Notes: generated by a model not told the origin, from the letters alone. A DNA stretch of 64,000 nucleotides from JALZKA01 sp033856515 (GCA_033856515.1 JAWVEY010000001.1:1-64000); one strand, 5' to 3'. Positions 49,406 to 57,872 are shown, numbered from the stretch's first letter. Program-made: numbers and translations.

Positions 49406-50497
49406 GTGATCGAGAGCCTCGTCGAACAGATCGAAGGGCGATTTGCCGAGCTGGAGCGCCAGATGTCTGACCCTGCCGTGATCGGGGACCAGGCTCGATA
49501 CGCCGAAGTCGGCCGCGAGTACAGGCGCCTGAGTCACGCTCACGAGCTTGCGGTGGAGTGGCGCAAGCTCCGCGACGACCTGGAGGGTGCGCGCGAGCTC
49601 ATTGCTGAGGACGGGGAGGACGACGAGCTCCGTGAGGTGGTCAACGAAGCCCCGAAGCGGATCGAAGAGGTCGAGGAGGCCATCCGTCTGGCCATGGTCG
49701 ATGCGGACCCGAACGACGAGAAAAACGTCCTGGTCGAGATCCGGAGCGGCACCGGTGGCGACGAGGCGGCGCTGTTTGCCGGCGACCTCTACAAGATGCT
49801 GACCCGCTACGCGCAGGAGCGCGGCTACGAGGTCGAAGACCTCTCGCTCTCGCCGGCGGACATGGGCGGCTTCAAGGACGCGACCTTCGCGATCAAGGGC
49901 GATGGCGCGTTCTCGGTCTTCAAGTTCGAGGGCGGCACGCATCGGGTCCAGCGGGTGCCGAAGACGGAGTCCCAGGGGCGCATCCACACCTCGACGGCAA
50001 CCGTCGCAGTCCTGCCGGAGGCCGAGGAGGTCGAGGTCGAGATCGATCCGAACGACCTTCAGGTCGATGTCTACCGCTCTTCAGGGCCGGGCGGGCAGTC
50101 CGTCAACACCACCGACTCGGCGGTGCGGATCACGCACAAGCCCTCGGGCATCGTCGTCTCGATGCAGGACGAGAAATCGCAGCTCCAGAACAAGGACAAG
50201 GCGATGCGGGTCTTAAGAGCGCGCCTTTACGAACGCAAGATGGCGGAGCAGCAGGCCGAGATCGCGGCCGAGCGAAAGTCGCAGGTCGGCTCGGGCGAGC
50301 GCTCGGAGAAGATCCGCACATACAACTACCCCCAGGGACGGGTCACCGACCATCGGGTGAAGTTGACCGCGCACAACCTCGAGGAGATCCTCAACGGCGA
50401 CCTGCGCGAGTTCACCGACGCGCTCGCTGGTGAGGAGAAGCGGGCGCTCTTGGCGGCGCAGGCGGCCGGGGGCGATCTCAAGCCCAGCGGCGAGTGA
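49406..50497 (+). CDS. prfA: Peptide chain release factor 1
   Basis: The protein (363 aa, GTG start) has the catalytic GGQ in SSGPGGQSVNTTDSAVRITH and the RF1 domain around VEIRSGTGGDEAALFAGDLYKM. It reads UAA/UAG at ribosome termination. It is the first gene of prfA-prmC-tsaC; prmC methylates its GGQ Gln. The stop TGA overlaps the GTG of prmC. Confidence 0.96.
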   Translation: MIESLVEQIEGRFAELERQMSDPAVIGDQARYAEVGREYRRLSHAHELAVEWRKLRDDLEGARELIAEDGEDDELREVVNEAPKRIEEVEEAIRLAMVDADPNDEKNVLVEIRSGTGGDEAALFAGDLYKMLTRYAQERGYEVEDLSLSPADMGGFKDATFAIKGDGAFSVFKFEGGTHRVQRVPKTESQGRIHTSTATVAVLPEAEEVEVEIDPNDLQVDVYRSSGPGGQSVNTTDSAVRITHKPSGIVVSMQDEKSQLQNKDKAMRVLRARLYERKMAEQQAEIAAERKSQVGSGERSEKIRTYNYPQGRVTDHRVKLTAHNLEEILNGDLREFTDALAGEEKRALLAAQAAGGDLKPSGE

Positions 50498-51330
50498 GCA
50501 CCGCGCACGACGCTCTGGAGGCGGCCACCGACGCGCTCCGCGCGGCGGGTGTCGACTCGCCTCGCCTCGACGCTGAAATTCTTCTCGCGGAGGCGAGCGG
50601 CGCAAGTCGCGCTGCGCTTGCAGCAGCGCCCGCGACGCTGCTCGATCCCGCCGCGACGCGCGCCTTCGCCGAGTTCGTCCGGCGGCGACTTCGACGCGAG
50701 CCCGTCGCATACATCACGGGTCGCAAGGGCTTTCGCCGCATCGAGCTGACGGTCGACCGGCGTGTCCTGATCCCTAGGCCCGAGACGGAGCTCTTGGTCG
50801 AGCTGGCGCTCGAGCTCGAGCCGCGGAACGTGTTGGACGTCGGCACCGGCTCCGGCGCGATCGCCTTCGCCATCGCCGACGAGATGCCTCTCACCACGGT
50901 GGTCGCCACGGATCTCTATCCCGATGCGCTCGAGGCCGCGCGCGAGAACGCCGCGCGCCTCAACCTCACCGGTCATGTCCGTCTGGCGCACGGCACGCTC
51001 GCGTCGGGAGAGTTTGACCTGGTGGTAGCGAACCTCCCGTACGTAGCCGAGCGCGAATGGCATCAGCTCGAGCCCGAGCTCCGGGACTGGGAGCCGCGCG
51101 GCGCACTGACGCCCGGCCCGACCGGGCTCGAGGCGATCGATGCCCTGCTCGGCGAGCTCATGGTCTCGCCCGCGACGAGCGCAAGGGTGGTCGGCCTGGA
51201 GGTGGGGGAGGGGCAGGCGAACACGGTTGCCGACCTCGTTCGCAGGGCGGGCTTCGCCGAGACCGAGGTCCGGAAGGACCTCGCGGGGATCGAGCGCGTC
51301 GTGGTGGGGCGCGCGGAGGCGCAGGTGTGA
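50494..51330 (+). CDS. prmC: Release factor glutamine N5-methyltransferase PrmC
   Basis: The protein (278 aa) has the N-terminal helical domain (DAEILLAEASGASRAALAA), the HemK region RREPVAYITGRKGFRRIELTVDRRVLIPRPETELLVELAL, SAM motif I VLDVGTGSGAIAFAIA, and the catalytic NPPY-type motif, here NLPYV. It transfers a methyl group from SAM to the GGQ Gln of RF1. It starts at GTG 50494 in a 4-bp overlap with prfA and ends overlapping tsaC. Confidence 0.95.
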   Translation: MSTAHDALEAATDALRAAGVDSPRLDAEILLAEASGASRAALAAAPATLLDPAATRAFAEFVRRRLRREPVAYITGRKGFRRIELTVDRRVLIPRPETELLVELALELEPRNVLDVGTGSGAIAFAIADEMPLTTVVATDLYPDALEAARENAARLNLTGHVRLAHGTLASGEFDLVVANLPYVAEREWHQLEPELRDWEPRGALTPGPTGLEAIDALLGELMVSPATSARVVGLEVGEGQANTVADLVRRAGFAETEVRKDLAGIERVVVGRAEAQV

Positions 51331-51959
51331 CGCAGATCGCCTCGATCACGGGCGAGGGAGCGGAGCGCGCTCGCGAGGCGCTCACCGCCACGGTCGCCTC
51401 CGGCGGCGTGGCGGTGTTCCCCGCGGACGGCATCTACGGTCTGGCTTGCGACCCGCTGCGAGCAGATGCCATCGCCCGGGTGCACGCCCTGAAGGGCCGC
51501 GACGACGGCAAGTCCTCAGCCGTTCTCTTCTTCTCTCCGCTGATCCTGCGTGAGCTGATCTCGAGCCTCGGGGAAGCCACCCGCGAGGCGCTCGCCGCCC
51601 TGATGCCTGGACCAGTCACGGTTGTCGTCCACAACCCGGAACGGCGCTACCCACTCGCCTGCCGCGAGGATCCCGAGCGGCTCGGGATCCGGCTGATCGA
51701 TAGCCCGCTCGGCGGAGTGGCCACGCCCCTCTTTCAGACCTCGGCGAATTTGAGCGGCGAGGGCGCGCCGGCGAGATTCGACCAGGTGCCTCTCGAGATC
51801 ATTGGCGGCGCTGACCTCGCCATCGACGGCGGTGAGCTGACCGGCCTGCCATCGACGGTCGTCGACGTGACGGGGCTCGAGTCGGGCGGCGGCTGGCAGA
51901 TCCTGCGCGAAGGCGGGATGCCGGAGGCAGAGGTCGCTAGCCGTATGAGCGTTCTCTGA
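51327..51959 (+). CDS. tsaC: L-threonylcarbamoyladenylate synthase (Sua5/YciO/YrdC family)
   Basis: The protein (210 aa) starts at GTG 51327 overlapping the prmC stop (GTGA). It has GGVAVFPADGIYGLACDPLRADAIARVHALKGRD (nucleotide-binding KxR-type region), LMPGPVTVVV and TPLFQTSANLSGEGAP. It forms threonylcarbamoyl-AMP for the t6A37 tRNA modification. It has no C-terminal Sua5 domain, so it is TsaC-like. A GGGGTCAGACCCC palindrome follows its stop. Confidence 0.93.
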   Translation: MTQIASITGEGAERAREALTATVASGGVAVFPADGIYGLACDPLRADAIARVHALKGRDDGKSSAVLFFSPLILRELISSLGEATREALAALMPGPVTVVVHNPERRYPLACREDPERLGIRLIDSPLGGVATPLFQTSANLSGEGAPARFDQVPLEIIGGADLAIDGGELTGLPSTVVDVTGLESGGGWQILREGGMPEAEVASRMSVL

Positions 51960-51972
51960 GGGGTCAGACCCC
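51960..51972. repeat. Palindromic repeat GGGGTCAGACCCC (copy 5)
   Basis: It begins at the base after the tsaC stop codon TGA and lies in the 36-bp convergent gap. Confidence 0.75.
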
Positions 51973-51995
51973 TCGAGCTTCGCTCACATTTCACC

Positions 51996-52394
51996 TTAGG
52001 CCGTGTTGCCCGCCTTGGCGTCTTCGAGGCTGGTCGCGAAGTCGATCCGGACCATCTTTGCGTCGCGCAGGGTCACAACCATTACGACCTCCTGCGTGGT
52101 TTCGATCCCGCTAGAGCCGCCAACGGCGCGCATCACGGTTTCAATGGCGTAGCGGTCAGGACCGAGCTCATGGAAGCCCTTTGGCTCGAGAGTGACGGTG
52201 TCCATCACGTCCAGGAACGACGTCCACCATCGCCGGAAGCCGTCGACACCCTCATAGCGCTGAGGCTCGGCGGCCAGCGCAGCCGGTGTCTCCATCTCGA
52301 AGTCGGGGTGGATGAGCGGCACCATCGCCTCATAGCCCTCGGCGCCCAGCCGTTCGAAGCCGTCTTTGAGAAGATCGAGATCGGCGTTTGCCAT
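51996..52394 (-). CDS. SnoaL-like/NTF2-fold protein
   Basis: The protein (132 aa) has DLLKDGFERLGAEGYEAMVPLIHPDFEMETPAALAAEPQRYEGVDGFRRWWTSFLDVMDTVTLEPKGFHELG, an NTF2-like pattern similar to but distinct from the one at 16367. The activity is unknown. It is divergent from rpiB with only 44 bp between the start codons. Confidence 0.83.
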   Translation of the reverse strand: MANADLDLLKDGFERLGAEGYEAMVPLIHPDFEMETPAALAAEPQRYEGVDGFRRWWTSFLDVMDTVTLEPKGFHELGPDRYAIETVMRAVGGSSGIETTQEVVMVVTLRDAKMVRIDFATSLEDAKAGNTA

Positions 52395-52400
52395 GGCGCG

Positions 52401-52406
52401 AGGGTA
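52401..52406 (-). promoter_or_regulatory. TACCCT box 6 nt before ATG 52394
   Basis: Minus strand TACCCT-N6-ATG, one of a back-to-back pair with the rpiB box. Confidence 0.45.
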
Positions 52407-52425
52407 GCCACGCCGGTTCCGGCGC

Positions 52426-52431
52426 TATCGT
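52426..52431 (+). promoter_or_regulatory. TATCGT box 7 nt before GTG 52439
   Basis: TATCGT-N7-GTG supports the GTG start of rpiB. Confidence 0.45.
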
Positions 52432-52438
52432 CGCTTCC

Positions 52439-52888
52439 GTGAAGATCGCCGTCGGATCCGACCACGCCGGATACGAGCTAAAGGAGCTCGTCAGACCGCT
52501 CCTCGAGGAGGGCGGCCACGAAGTCGTGGACGTCGGCACGGACTCCGAGGAGTCGACCGATTACCCGCGCCACGCCGCCGACGCGGCGCGCATGGTCGCC
52601 GACGGCGAGGCCGAGCGCGCGGTGATCGTCTGTGGCTCCGGGGTCGGCGTCTCGATCGTCGCCAACAAGGTCGACGGCGTCCGCGCCGTAAACGCGCACG
52701 ATCCCGAGGAGGCCGAGATGAGCCGCCGCCACAACAACGCCAACGTGCTCGCGCTGGCCGGCCGGCGCCTCACGCCCGATGAGGCGCGACCGATCGTCGA
52801 GACCTTCCTCGCCACCGAGTTCGAGGGCGGGCGCCACGAGCGGCGCGTCGATCAGATCGCCGCCGTCGAGCGCGGCGAGAAGCCCTGA
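52439..52888 (+). CDS. rpiB: Ribose-5-phosphate isomerase B
   Basis: The protein (149 aa) is MKIAVGSDHAGYELKELVRPLLEEGGHEVVDVGT, then VCGSGVGVSIVANKVDGVRAV (here the catalytic Cys in the IVCGSGVG loop is present) and RRHNNANVLALAGRRL. It converts ribose-5-phosphate to ribulose-5-phosphate. The GTG at 52439 matches the family N-terminus. The next gene begins 2 bp after its stop. Confidence 0.94.
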   Translation: MKIAVGSDHAGYELKELVRPLLEEGGHEVVDVGTDSEESTDYPRHAADAARMVADGEAERAVIVCGSGVGVSIVANKVDGVRAVNAHDPEEAEMSRRHNNANVLALAGRRLTPDEARPIVETFLATEFEGGRHERRVDQIAAVERGEKP

Positions 52889-52890
52889 GC

Positions 52891-53259
52891 GTGCTCTCGT
52901 CCACCCGGGCCAAGTCCCTTGTGGGCGTGGTCATCGCGGCTGCCGCCCTGATCGGGGTGGGCGTCCCTGCGCTCGAGGACGACTCGCAGACAGAGGACGC
53001 CGCGATCGCCGGCGTGCTCGCCGCGATCGAGTCCGGCGAGACGCTGCCCTATGAAGAAGATGGGCAGACCTTCCAGAACCGCGAGGGCCTGTTGCCTCAG
53101 CAGCCGATCGGTTACTACAGCGAGTACACGGTCGAGACGCCTGGCTCGCCCGACCGGGGAGCGCGCCGCCTCGTGATCGGCGAAGGTGGGGAGACGTACT
53201 ACACCGACGACCACTATGCGTCCTTCACTCAGATCGACCCGGCGGACTACGGCCAATGA
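52891..53259 (+). CDS. Secreted guanyl-specific ribonuclease, RNase Sa/barnase superfamily
   Basis: The protein (122 aa) has an N-terminal hydrophobic segment (SLVGVVIAAAALIGVGVPAL) for export or anchoring. The rest matches Streptomyces RNase Sa: PYEEDGQTFQNREGLLP contains the guanine-recognition FQNRE (61-65), YYSEYTVETPG contains the catalytic Glu78, ARRLVIG the catalytic Arg, and YYTDDHYASFTQI the catalytic His108. All key residues are present. It is expected to cut RNA after G outside the cytoplasm. Its inhibitor follows in a 4-bp overlap. The two Cys of RNase Sa are absent. Confidence 0.9.
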   Translation: MLSSTRAKSLVGVVIAAAALIGVGVPALEDDSQTEDAAIAGVLAAIESGETLPYEEDGQTFQNREGLLPQQPIGYYSEYTVETPGSPDRGARRLVIGEGGETYYTDDHYASFTQIDPADYGQ

Positions 53260-53594
53260 GAAGCGTCACTTTCACCGATGAGGCACCGGACCTGGACGGC
53301 TTCGAAGTCCTGAGGATCGAAGGGGACTCGGTCGAGTCGAAGGAGGAGCTTCTCGACACGATCGCCGAGGGCTTCGGCTTCCCCGACTGGTTCGGGCGCA
53401 ACTGGGACGCGCTCGAGGAATGTCTGCGCGACCTGGACTCGGTGAACGACGGCTACGCACTCGTGATCACCAACGCGACGGCGATCTGGGCCGAACACCC
53501 GCGGGTCTCGGGCACGCTGGTCGAGGTCTGGCTCGACGCCGCAGCGGACGGCGCCGACCGTGGCGTGGAGCTTCGGCTCGTCTTCGAGTGGTAA
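53256..53594 (+). CDS. Barstar-like ribonuclease inhibitor
   Basis: The protein (112 aa) resembles barstar: FEVLRIEGDSVESKEELLDTIAEGFGFPDWFGRNWDALEECLRDLD aligns with the barstar binding helix and loop (YGxNLDALWDCL). Barstar Asp35 is kept (the D of NWDAL), Trp38 is Glu and Asp39 is Glu here, which keeps the negative charge facing the nuclease active site. It starts in an ATGA overlap with the RNase, so inhibitor and toxin are coupled. It is cytoplasmic, protecting the producer. Confidence 0.9.
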   Translation: MRSVTFTDEAPDLDGFEVLRIEGDSVESKEELLDTIAEGFGFPDWFGRNWDALEECLRDLDSVNDGYALVITNATAIWAEHPRVSGTLVEVWLDAAADGADRGVELRLVFEW

Positions 53595-53600
53595 TCCGGC

Positions 53601-56159
53601 TCAGCCGGGTTGCAGGTTCCAGGTCCAGGTCTGGGCAGGCGTTCCGCCGTCGCCGCCTCCGCTGGCGGAACCGCTCAGGACGCCACCCTCTGGGACGGGC
53701 TTCGGGTCGAAGCAGCACGGGTCTGTGCTCGACACCATGGCCGGATACCCGGCGTTTACGAACCAGTCGAAGGTTGTTCCATTGTCGGTCGGCTCCTCGC
53801 AGCCCGAATTAGTCGCCGTAACCGTGCCCGCATAAGGCATCGGAACGGTGAGCTGGTACTCGGTGTCTGGATCGCCGGGAAAGAACAGCAGCATGTTGAC
53901 GGGTTCCATATCGAAGGTCGGCAGGCCGATTGCGCCGCTCCCCGTGAAGTCGCAGTCGTTTATGTGCCCTGAAACGGAGTAGTTCATCACCCCGGTGGTC
54001 ATCCGCCAGTAGGGCTGAGCTGGGTCATCCGGCTCTAGCTGGAGGTTGCCGCTCCAAGTGGCATTGGCGGTCCCGCCGAGCTGAACGGGGGTGTATGTCG
54101 CCGACCCGGTGAACGTGCCCGAGTAGGGCGGGTACTCGCAGAAGTCGGTCGCCTCGATCTCTGCATTCGGCTTGGGGTGGTCGGCGATGTCAGCTGATTC
54201 AGGGCTGGGCAGGTGCGCGGTCGGCTTGCCGTTCGCGTAGAAGAGCACGAGCCTGACGACGTCCTCCTCGTCCTTGTCGCGGCAGAAGGTCTTCTCGTCT
54301 TCCCCGGTCCAGTCCTCGGTGACGAAGTCGCCGTTCGCCAGCTCATACCAGGCGGTGACCTTCGCCTCCGCCGGTGGAGGAGTTGGGTTCGAGGTCCAGC
54401 CGAAATCGCGCAAAATGATCTTGCGGACATCGTCGTCCGGGAAGGAGAACGACACCCACTCGTACTCCTTTGGCTGGACGCTGGAGGCGTTCTGCGGGTT
54501 CGGCGTGCCCGGAAGCGGCGTCTTCAGCTCCGACGCACCGTCGAGCTTGACTTCGAGATGCGGCTGGGCGGAGCTGTCGTCGATTGGGAGCTTGAAGTTG
54601 AGCCCGGGATCCCAGACGGAGTAGTCGTTGTAGTCGCCCCTGTTGAGGTTGTGGAGCGCGAACTTCGGCCACTCGGTCTCGAACTCAGCGGCATCGTCGA
54701 TGGCGGCGATGCTGGCGGACGCCTCGGTATTGGCGAAGATCTCGCCCAGGGTCGCGTCGCCCAGCTTGTTGGAGAGATAGAAGAGGTAGAGGTAGTCGCG
54801 GTAGCCGATCTTGTCGAAAGCCCCTCCGTGCCCGAGGGGCTCGGCCCATGCATCCTTACTGTAGTAGTCGTCGGCGAAGCGGTGCTCGTAGTTGTCGCCG
54901 GGATACACGTAGTCGATCGCCCAGGTCGCGGCGGCCTCCTCGAGCCAGCCGTACTCGCCCGAGGAGAAGGCGTAGTCGTAGGCAAGCTGGACGACGTGCG
55001 CGAACTCATGCGCGAAGGCGTCGCGGAACTCGTTGCCACTGAAGTTGCCCGGACCGATCCACATCCAGGCGGGCCGCAGGGTGTCACCGGGCGGGAAGGG
55101 GACGACCTGGGCCTTCGCCCCGCCCACCTGATCCATATAGACGTCGATGCGCCCGTCGCCTCCGTTACACGCCTGGGCCGCGTCGGAGAGCGGCACCCGC
55201 CATAGCGCCGTCTCCTGGTTGTAGACGTGCTCGGCGACCGCAGCGACCGCGCTCGCCCCCGCCAGTGAGTCCGCAGGGCTCGCGGGGCTGCCGATGTCTT
55301 CGGTGAAGTACCAGATCCGAAAGTGGGTGGTGTCGAACGAGGTCCAGCTCGAGCTCGGTGCCGGCGGCGAACCCGCGCCGGGCACGCATCCGGGATCGGG
55401 GAGGGGGCCGCGGCGAGCGCGGGCAGCCCTGCGCGAGCCCTCCTCTCGGTAGATCGGCGGGCTGAAGAGCGGGTCGAGCGTGCCCTGGGTCTGCGCGGTT
55501 AGGTCATTCCAGTTCGCTGCAACCTTGCGGAGCGCGTCCGAGTCGAAGCTCTCCGCCGCGTCGCCAAAGCGCTCTGGCAGGCGCGGATCGCCGGTCGAGG
55601 CGTAGGCGAGGTAGAGGGCCTTCTCGTCGAGGTCGATCTTCCCCTCCTCGAACTCAAGCTCGATCAGGCCGATCGCGTCAAGCGGTGCCGTCACCTCAAG
55701 CGGATCGCTTGCCGCTCGGCAGTTGTCGTCCTCCTTGCTTTCTGAGACCTTGCTCGTGTCGTCGGCGCAGGCCACGAGGAGAAGGGGTTCGCCAAGCGGC
55801 GCGTCCGCGGGAGCCTTCAGCTTCGGCTTTCCCTTCTTCGACTTACCCTTGGCGAGTTTCGGTGTTGCGAACTTGCCGAGGGAGGCGATCTTTCCGAACT
55901 CGAGCTGATCGTCCCAGCCGAGGTAGAAGCCGACGCTTGAGGCCTTAGCCTTCCCGGGACCTTTGTTGGCGACGGTGACTTTGAGCGGGAACGCTTTGCC
56001 CGCCTCCACCTCCGCAGGCGGGTTTTCGAGCGACTTGACCTGGAGGTTCGGCTTCTTTGCCGCCTCCGCCCCGGGTGCCAGGCACAACACCGCTGCCGCT
56101 ACCGCGCCCAACCCGGCCCGCCGAAACCCGGGGGCCGGAGTAGTCACCGGATTTTTCAT
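53601..56159 (-). CDS. Large secreted putative metallopeptidase with CARDB domain
   Basis: The protein (852 aa) has a signal peptide (GLGAVAAAVLCLAPGAEA), a CARDB-like beta domain (PNLQVKSLENPPAEVEAGKAFPLKVTVANKGPGKAKASSVGFYL), a helical linker, and a central zinc-protease-like region with FAHEFAHVVQLAYDYAF and GWLEEAAATWA near residues 380-410: HEFAH is the HExxH motif and the downstream Glu the third ligand. The C-terminal 250 residues are beta-rich with paired Cys. Substrate unknown. Two 16-bp direct repeats lie just upstream. Confidence 0.8.
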   Translation of the reverse strand: MKNPVTTPAPGFRRAGLGAVAAAVLCLAPGAEAAKKPNLQVKSLENPPAEVEAGKAFPLKVTVANKGPGKAKASSVGFYLGWDDQLEFGKIASLGKFATPKLAKGKSKKGKPKLKAPADAPLGEPLLLVACADDTSKVSESKEDDNCRAASDPLEVTAPLDAIGLIELEFEEGKIDLDEKALYLAYASTGDPRLPERFGDAAESFDSDALRKVAANWNDLTAQTQGTLDPLFSPPIYREEGSRRAARARRGPLPDPGCVPGAGSPPAPSSSWTSFDTTHFRIWYFTEDIGSPASPADSLAGASAVAAVAEHVYNQETALWRVPLSDAAQACNGGDGRIDVYMDQVGGAKAQVVPFPPGDTLRPAWMWIGPGNFSGNEFRDAFAHEFAHVVQLAYDYAFSSGEYGWLEEAAATWAIDYVYPGDNYEHRFADDYYSKDAWAEPLGHGGAFDKIGYRDYLYLFYLSNKLGDATLGEIFANTEASASIAAIDDAAEFETEWPKFALHNLNRGDYNDYSVWDPGLNFKLPIDDSSAQPHLEVKLDGASELKTPLPGTPNPQNASSVQPKEYEWVSFSFPDDDVRKIILRDFGWTSNPTPPPAEAKVTAWYELANGDFVTEDWTGEDEKTFCRDKDEEDVVRLVLFYANGKPTAHLPSPESADIADHPKPNAEIEATDFCEYPPYSGTFTGSATYTPVQLGGTANATWSGNLQLEPDDPAQPYWRMTTGVMNYSVSGHINDCDFTGSGAIGLPTFDMEPVNMLLFFPGDPDTEYQLTVPMPYAGTVTATNSGCEEPTDNGTTFDWFVNAGYPAMVSSTDPCCFDPKPVPEGGVLSGSASGGGDGGTPAQTWTWNLQPG

Positions 56160-56180
56160 CCGCCGCCGACCCTACACCCT

Positions 56181-56218
56181 TTGTGAGATTCGTTACGAAA
56201 ACTTGTGAATTTCGTTAC
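56181..56218. promoter_or_regulatory. Two 16-bp direct repeats, 22 bp apart, upstream of the metallopeptidase gene
   Basis: TTGTGAGATTCGTTAC (56181-56196) and TTGTGAATTTCGTTAC (56203-56218) differ at two positions. The 22-bp period is about two helical turns, so two proteins would bind on the same face. The segment is AT-rich for this genome and starts 22 bp before the gene. Confidence 0.6.
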
Positions 56219-56231
56219 TTAAAACTCTGGG

Positions 56232-56843
56232 CTAGTCGAGCGCCACTGCGCGGACCGAGCGCACGAACAGCTCTCGAGCTTGGTCGAGCTCGGGCGTCTC
56301 ACCGCGTTCGATGCGCTCGAGTGTGAGCCCCTCGAGCCCTGCGATCAGAAGCGTCGTAACCGCCCCGACATGGCCTTCCGCCACGGGCGGGTTCGCCTCG
56401 AGCAGGACGCGAGAGACGACGCTGCGCCAGGCTGCCTTGATCTCGCGCAGGACGTCGCGGATATCCGAGTCGACAACGGAGACGGCGTTCAGGTCGAAGT
56501 AGACGCGGGGGAGGCGCTCGTCGCGCTCGATCAGCCTCCATAGGGCGTCAGCCGCGCCCGAAACGATGGCCTCGACCGTCGTTGCACCCTCGAGCCCGTC
56601 GAGCACCTCGCGGGTGATCTCCTCGCCGAGCTCGCGGCCCGCGGCCGCAATGAGACCGTCCTTCGAACCGAAGTGGTAGGAGATGAGCGCCTTCGACTCG
56701 CCCGACGCAGCCGCGACCTTGGCGAACGTGAGCCCGGCGAACCCGGACTCCTTCAAGACCTCCAGGGAGCCCTCGAGGATGCGCTCGCGCGCGCCTGTCG
56801 ACGGGCGGCCGGGACCGGCCCGAGCTGTCGCCGCCGCTTCCAC
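56232..56843 (-). CDS. TetR-family transcriptional regulator
   Basis: The protein (203 aa, GTG start) has the N-terminal TetR HTH: GARERILEGSLEVLKESGFAGLTFAKVAAASGESKALISYHFGSKDGLIAAAGRELGEEI. The ligand domain is ordinary for the family. It starts 9 bp after the R2lox gene on the same strand, so the two form an operon and it is a likely regulator of the R2lox promoter. Confidence 0.92.
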   Translation of the reverse strand: MEAAATARAGPGRPSTGARERILEGSLEVLKESGFAGLTFAKVAAASGESKALISYHFGSKDGLIAAAGRELGEEITREVLDGLEGATTVEAIVSGAADALWRLIERDERLPRVYFDLNAVSVVDSDIRDVLREIKAAWRSVVSRVLLEANPPVAEGHVGAVTTLLIAGLEGLTLERIERGETPELDQARELFVRSVRAVALD

Positions 56844-56852
56844 GCCCTGGCC

Positions 56853-57830
56853 TCAGGCGGCTGCCGGCTCGCCCAGCATCGCCGGGTCGAGGCCCATCGC
56901 CGCGAGCTTCTTCGAAAGCGCCTTGGTGGCGTACTCGAAGATCTCGGACGAGTGGTAAAAGGGCGTCTGGAAGTCGTACGGGTCGTCGACCCACGGCGGC
57001 ACGAACACGAGGGGTGCCACCGGCAGGCACTCCTTGAGCGTGTCGATCACGATCTCGGCGTTCTTCTGATCGTCCTTGATCGCGTCGGCGAGAAACTTGA
57101 CGCCGAAGCCGACATGTCGCGACTCGTCGCGGTTTACGGCCGTGAAGCCCTGGACGAAGCCGGGGAACCAGCCGTTGTCCTTCATCGACTTGATCATGAA
57201 TCGGGCCGCTGTGAGGGCGAGCATGCCCTCGATGACGACCATGTAGACGGTCACGCCGCGGACAAGGGCGGGGAAGTCCGACGGGTCCTTGCGGAGGTCC
57301 TCGGCGCACTCGTGGAGGATCCCATCGAACATCGTTTCCCAGTCCTTGTTGACGACGTAGCGATGCATGTTGAGCTGCTCCGCGATGCCCTCGGGGTCCG
57401 AGTCGAAGACCTCGCGGTAAAAGCGGTCCCAGAACACGACGTGCTTCGCCTCGTCCGAGATCTGCGTGGTGAGGAAGAGCTGCGCCTCCTTGTCGGGCGT
57501 CGCGATTGCAAACGGGAGGAGTTCGACGGTCACCCGGTCCTCGGCGATGAAGAATTGCGAGAAGCCGAATGAGAGAAACTTCCGCTCCTCCTCGGTGAAC
57601 ATGTCCGGGTCCTCCCACTGCCGCCGGTCCTCGGTGAAGTCGAAGTCCTCGGTGGACCAGTGCTGGCGCTGCCAGCGCATGATCAGCTTCTCGTAGGAGG
57701 GGGCCGCCTCGACGATCCGGTCGAGGCCCGCCATGACCTTGTCGATGTCGCCGTCCAGCAGGACGGAGAGGGCGTCGTCCTCTGATTCGACGTCGCCGTT
57801 CTGCGCTTGGGTGCTCACGGTGTCGCTCAC
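56853..57830 (-). CDS. R2-like ligand-binding oxidase (R2lox)
   Basis: The protein (325 aa, GTG start) is a ferritin-like di-metal carboxylate protein. Metal ligands: Glu97 (FFIAEDRV), Glu127 and His130 (ISDEAKHVVFW), Glu201, Glu236 and His239 (NRDESRHVGFG). Val100 (Glu97+3) and Tyr196 (Glu201-5) occupy the positions of the Val71-Tyr162 ether cross-link of mycobacterial R2lox (Rv0233), and the spacings match. This marks it as R2lox, a Mn/Fe oxidase with a bound fatty acid, and not a ribonucleotide reductase R2. Its physiological substrate is unknown even in characterised members. Confidence 0.92.
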   Translation of the reverse strand: MSDTVSTQAQNGDVESEDDALSVLLDGDIDKVMAGLDRIVEAAPSYEKLIMRWQRQHWSTEDFDFTEDRRQWEDPDMFTEEERKFLSFGFSQFFIAEDRVTVELLPFAIATPDKEAQLFLTTQISDEAKHVVFWDRFYREVFDSDPEGIAEQLNMHRYVVNKDWETMFDGILHECAEDLRKDPSDFPALVRGVTVYMVVIEGMLALTAARFMIKSMKDNGWFPGFVQGFTAVNRDESRHVGFGVKFLADAIKDDQKNAEIVIDTLKECLPVAPLVFVPPWVDDPYDFQTPFYHSSEIFEYATKALSKKLAAMGLDPAMLGEPAAA

Positions 57831-57872
57831 GTTAATGCCTTTCAGATGGGGTACGGGTGATCTGCGTCGTAT

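Noticed and set aside
56853..57830. Reading the di-iron protein as ribonucleotide reductase beta subunit
   Set aside because: The radical-type context and R1 partner gene are absent, and the Val/Tyr cross-link positions match R2lox.
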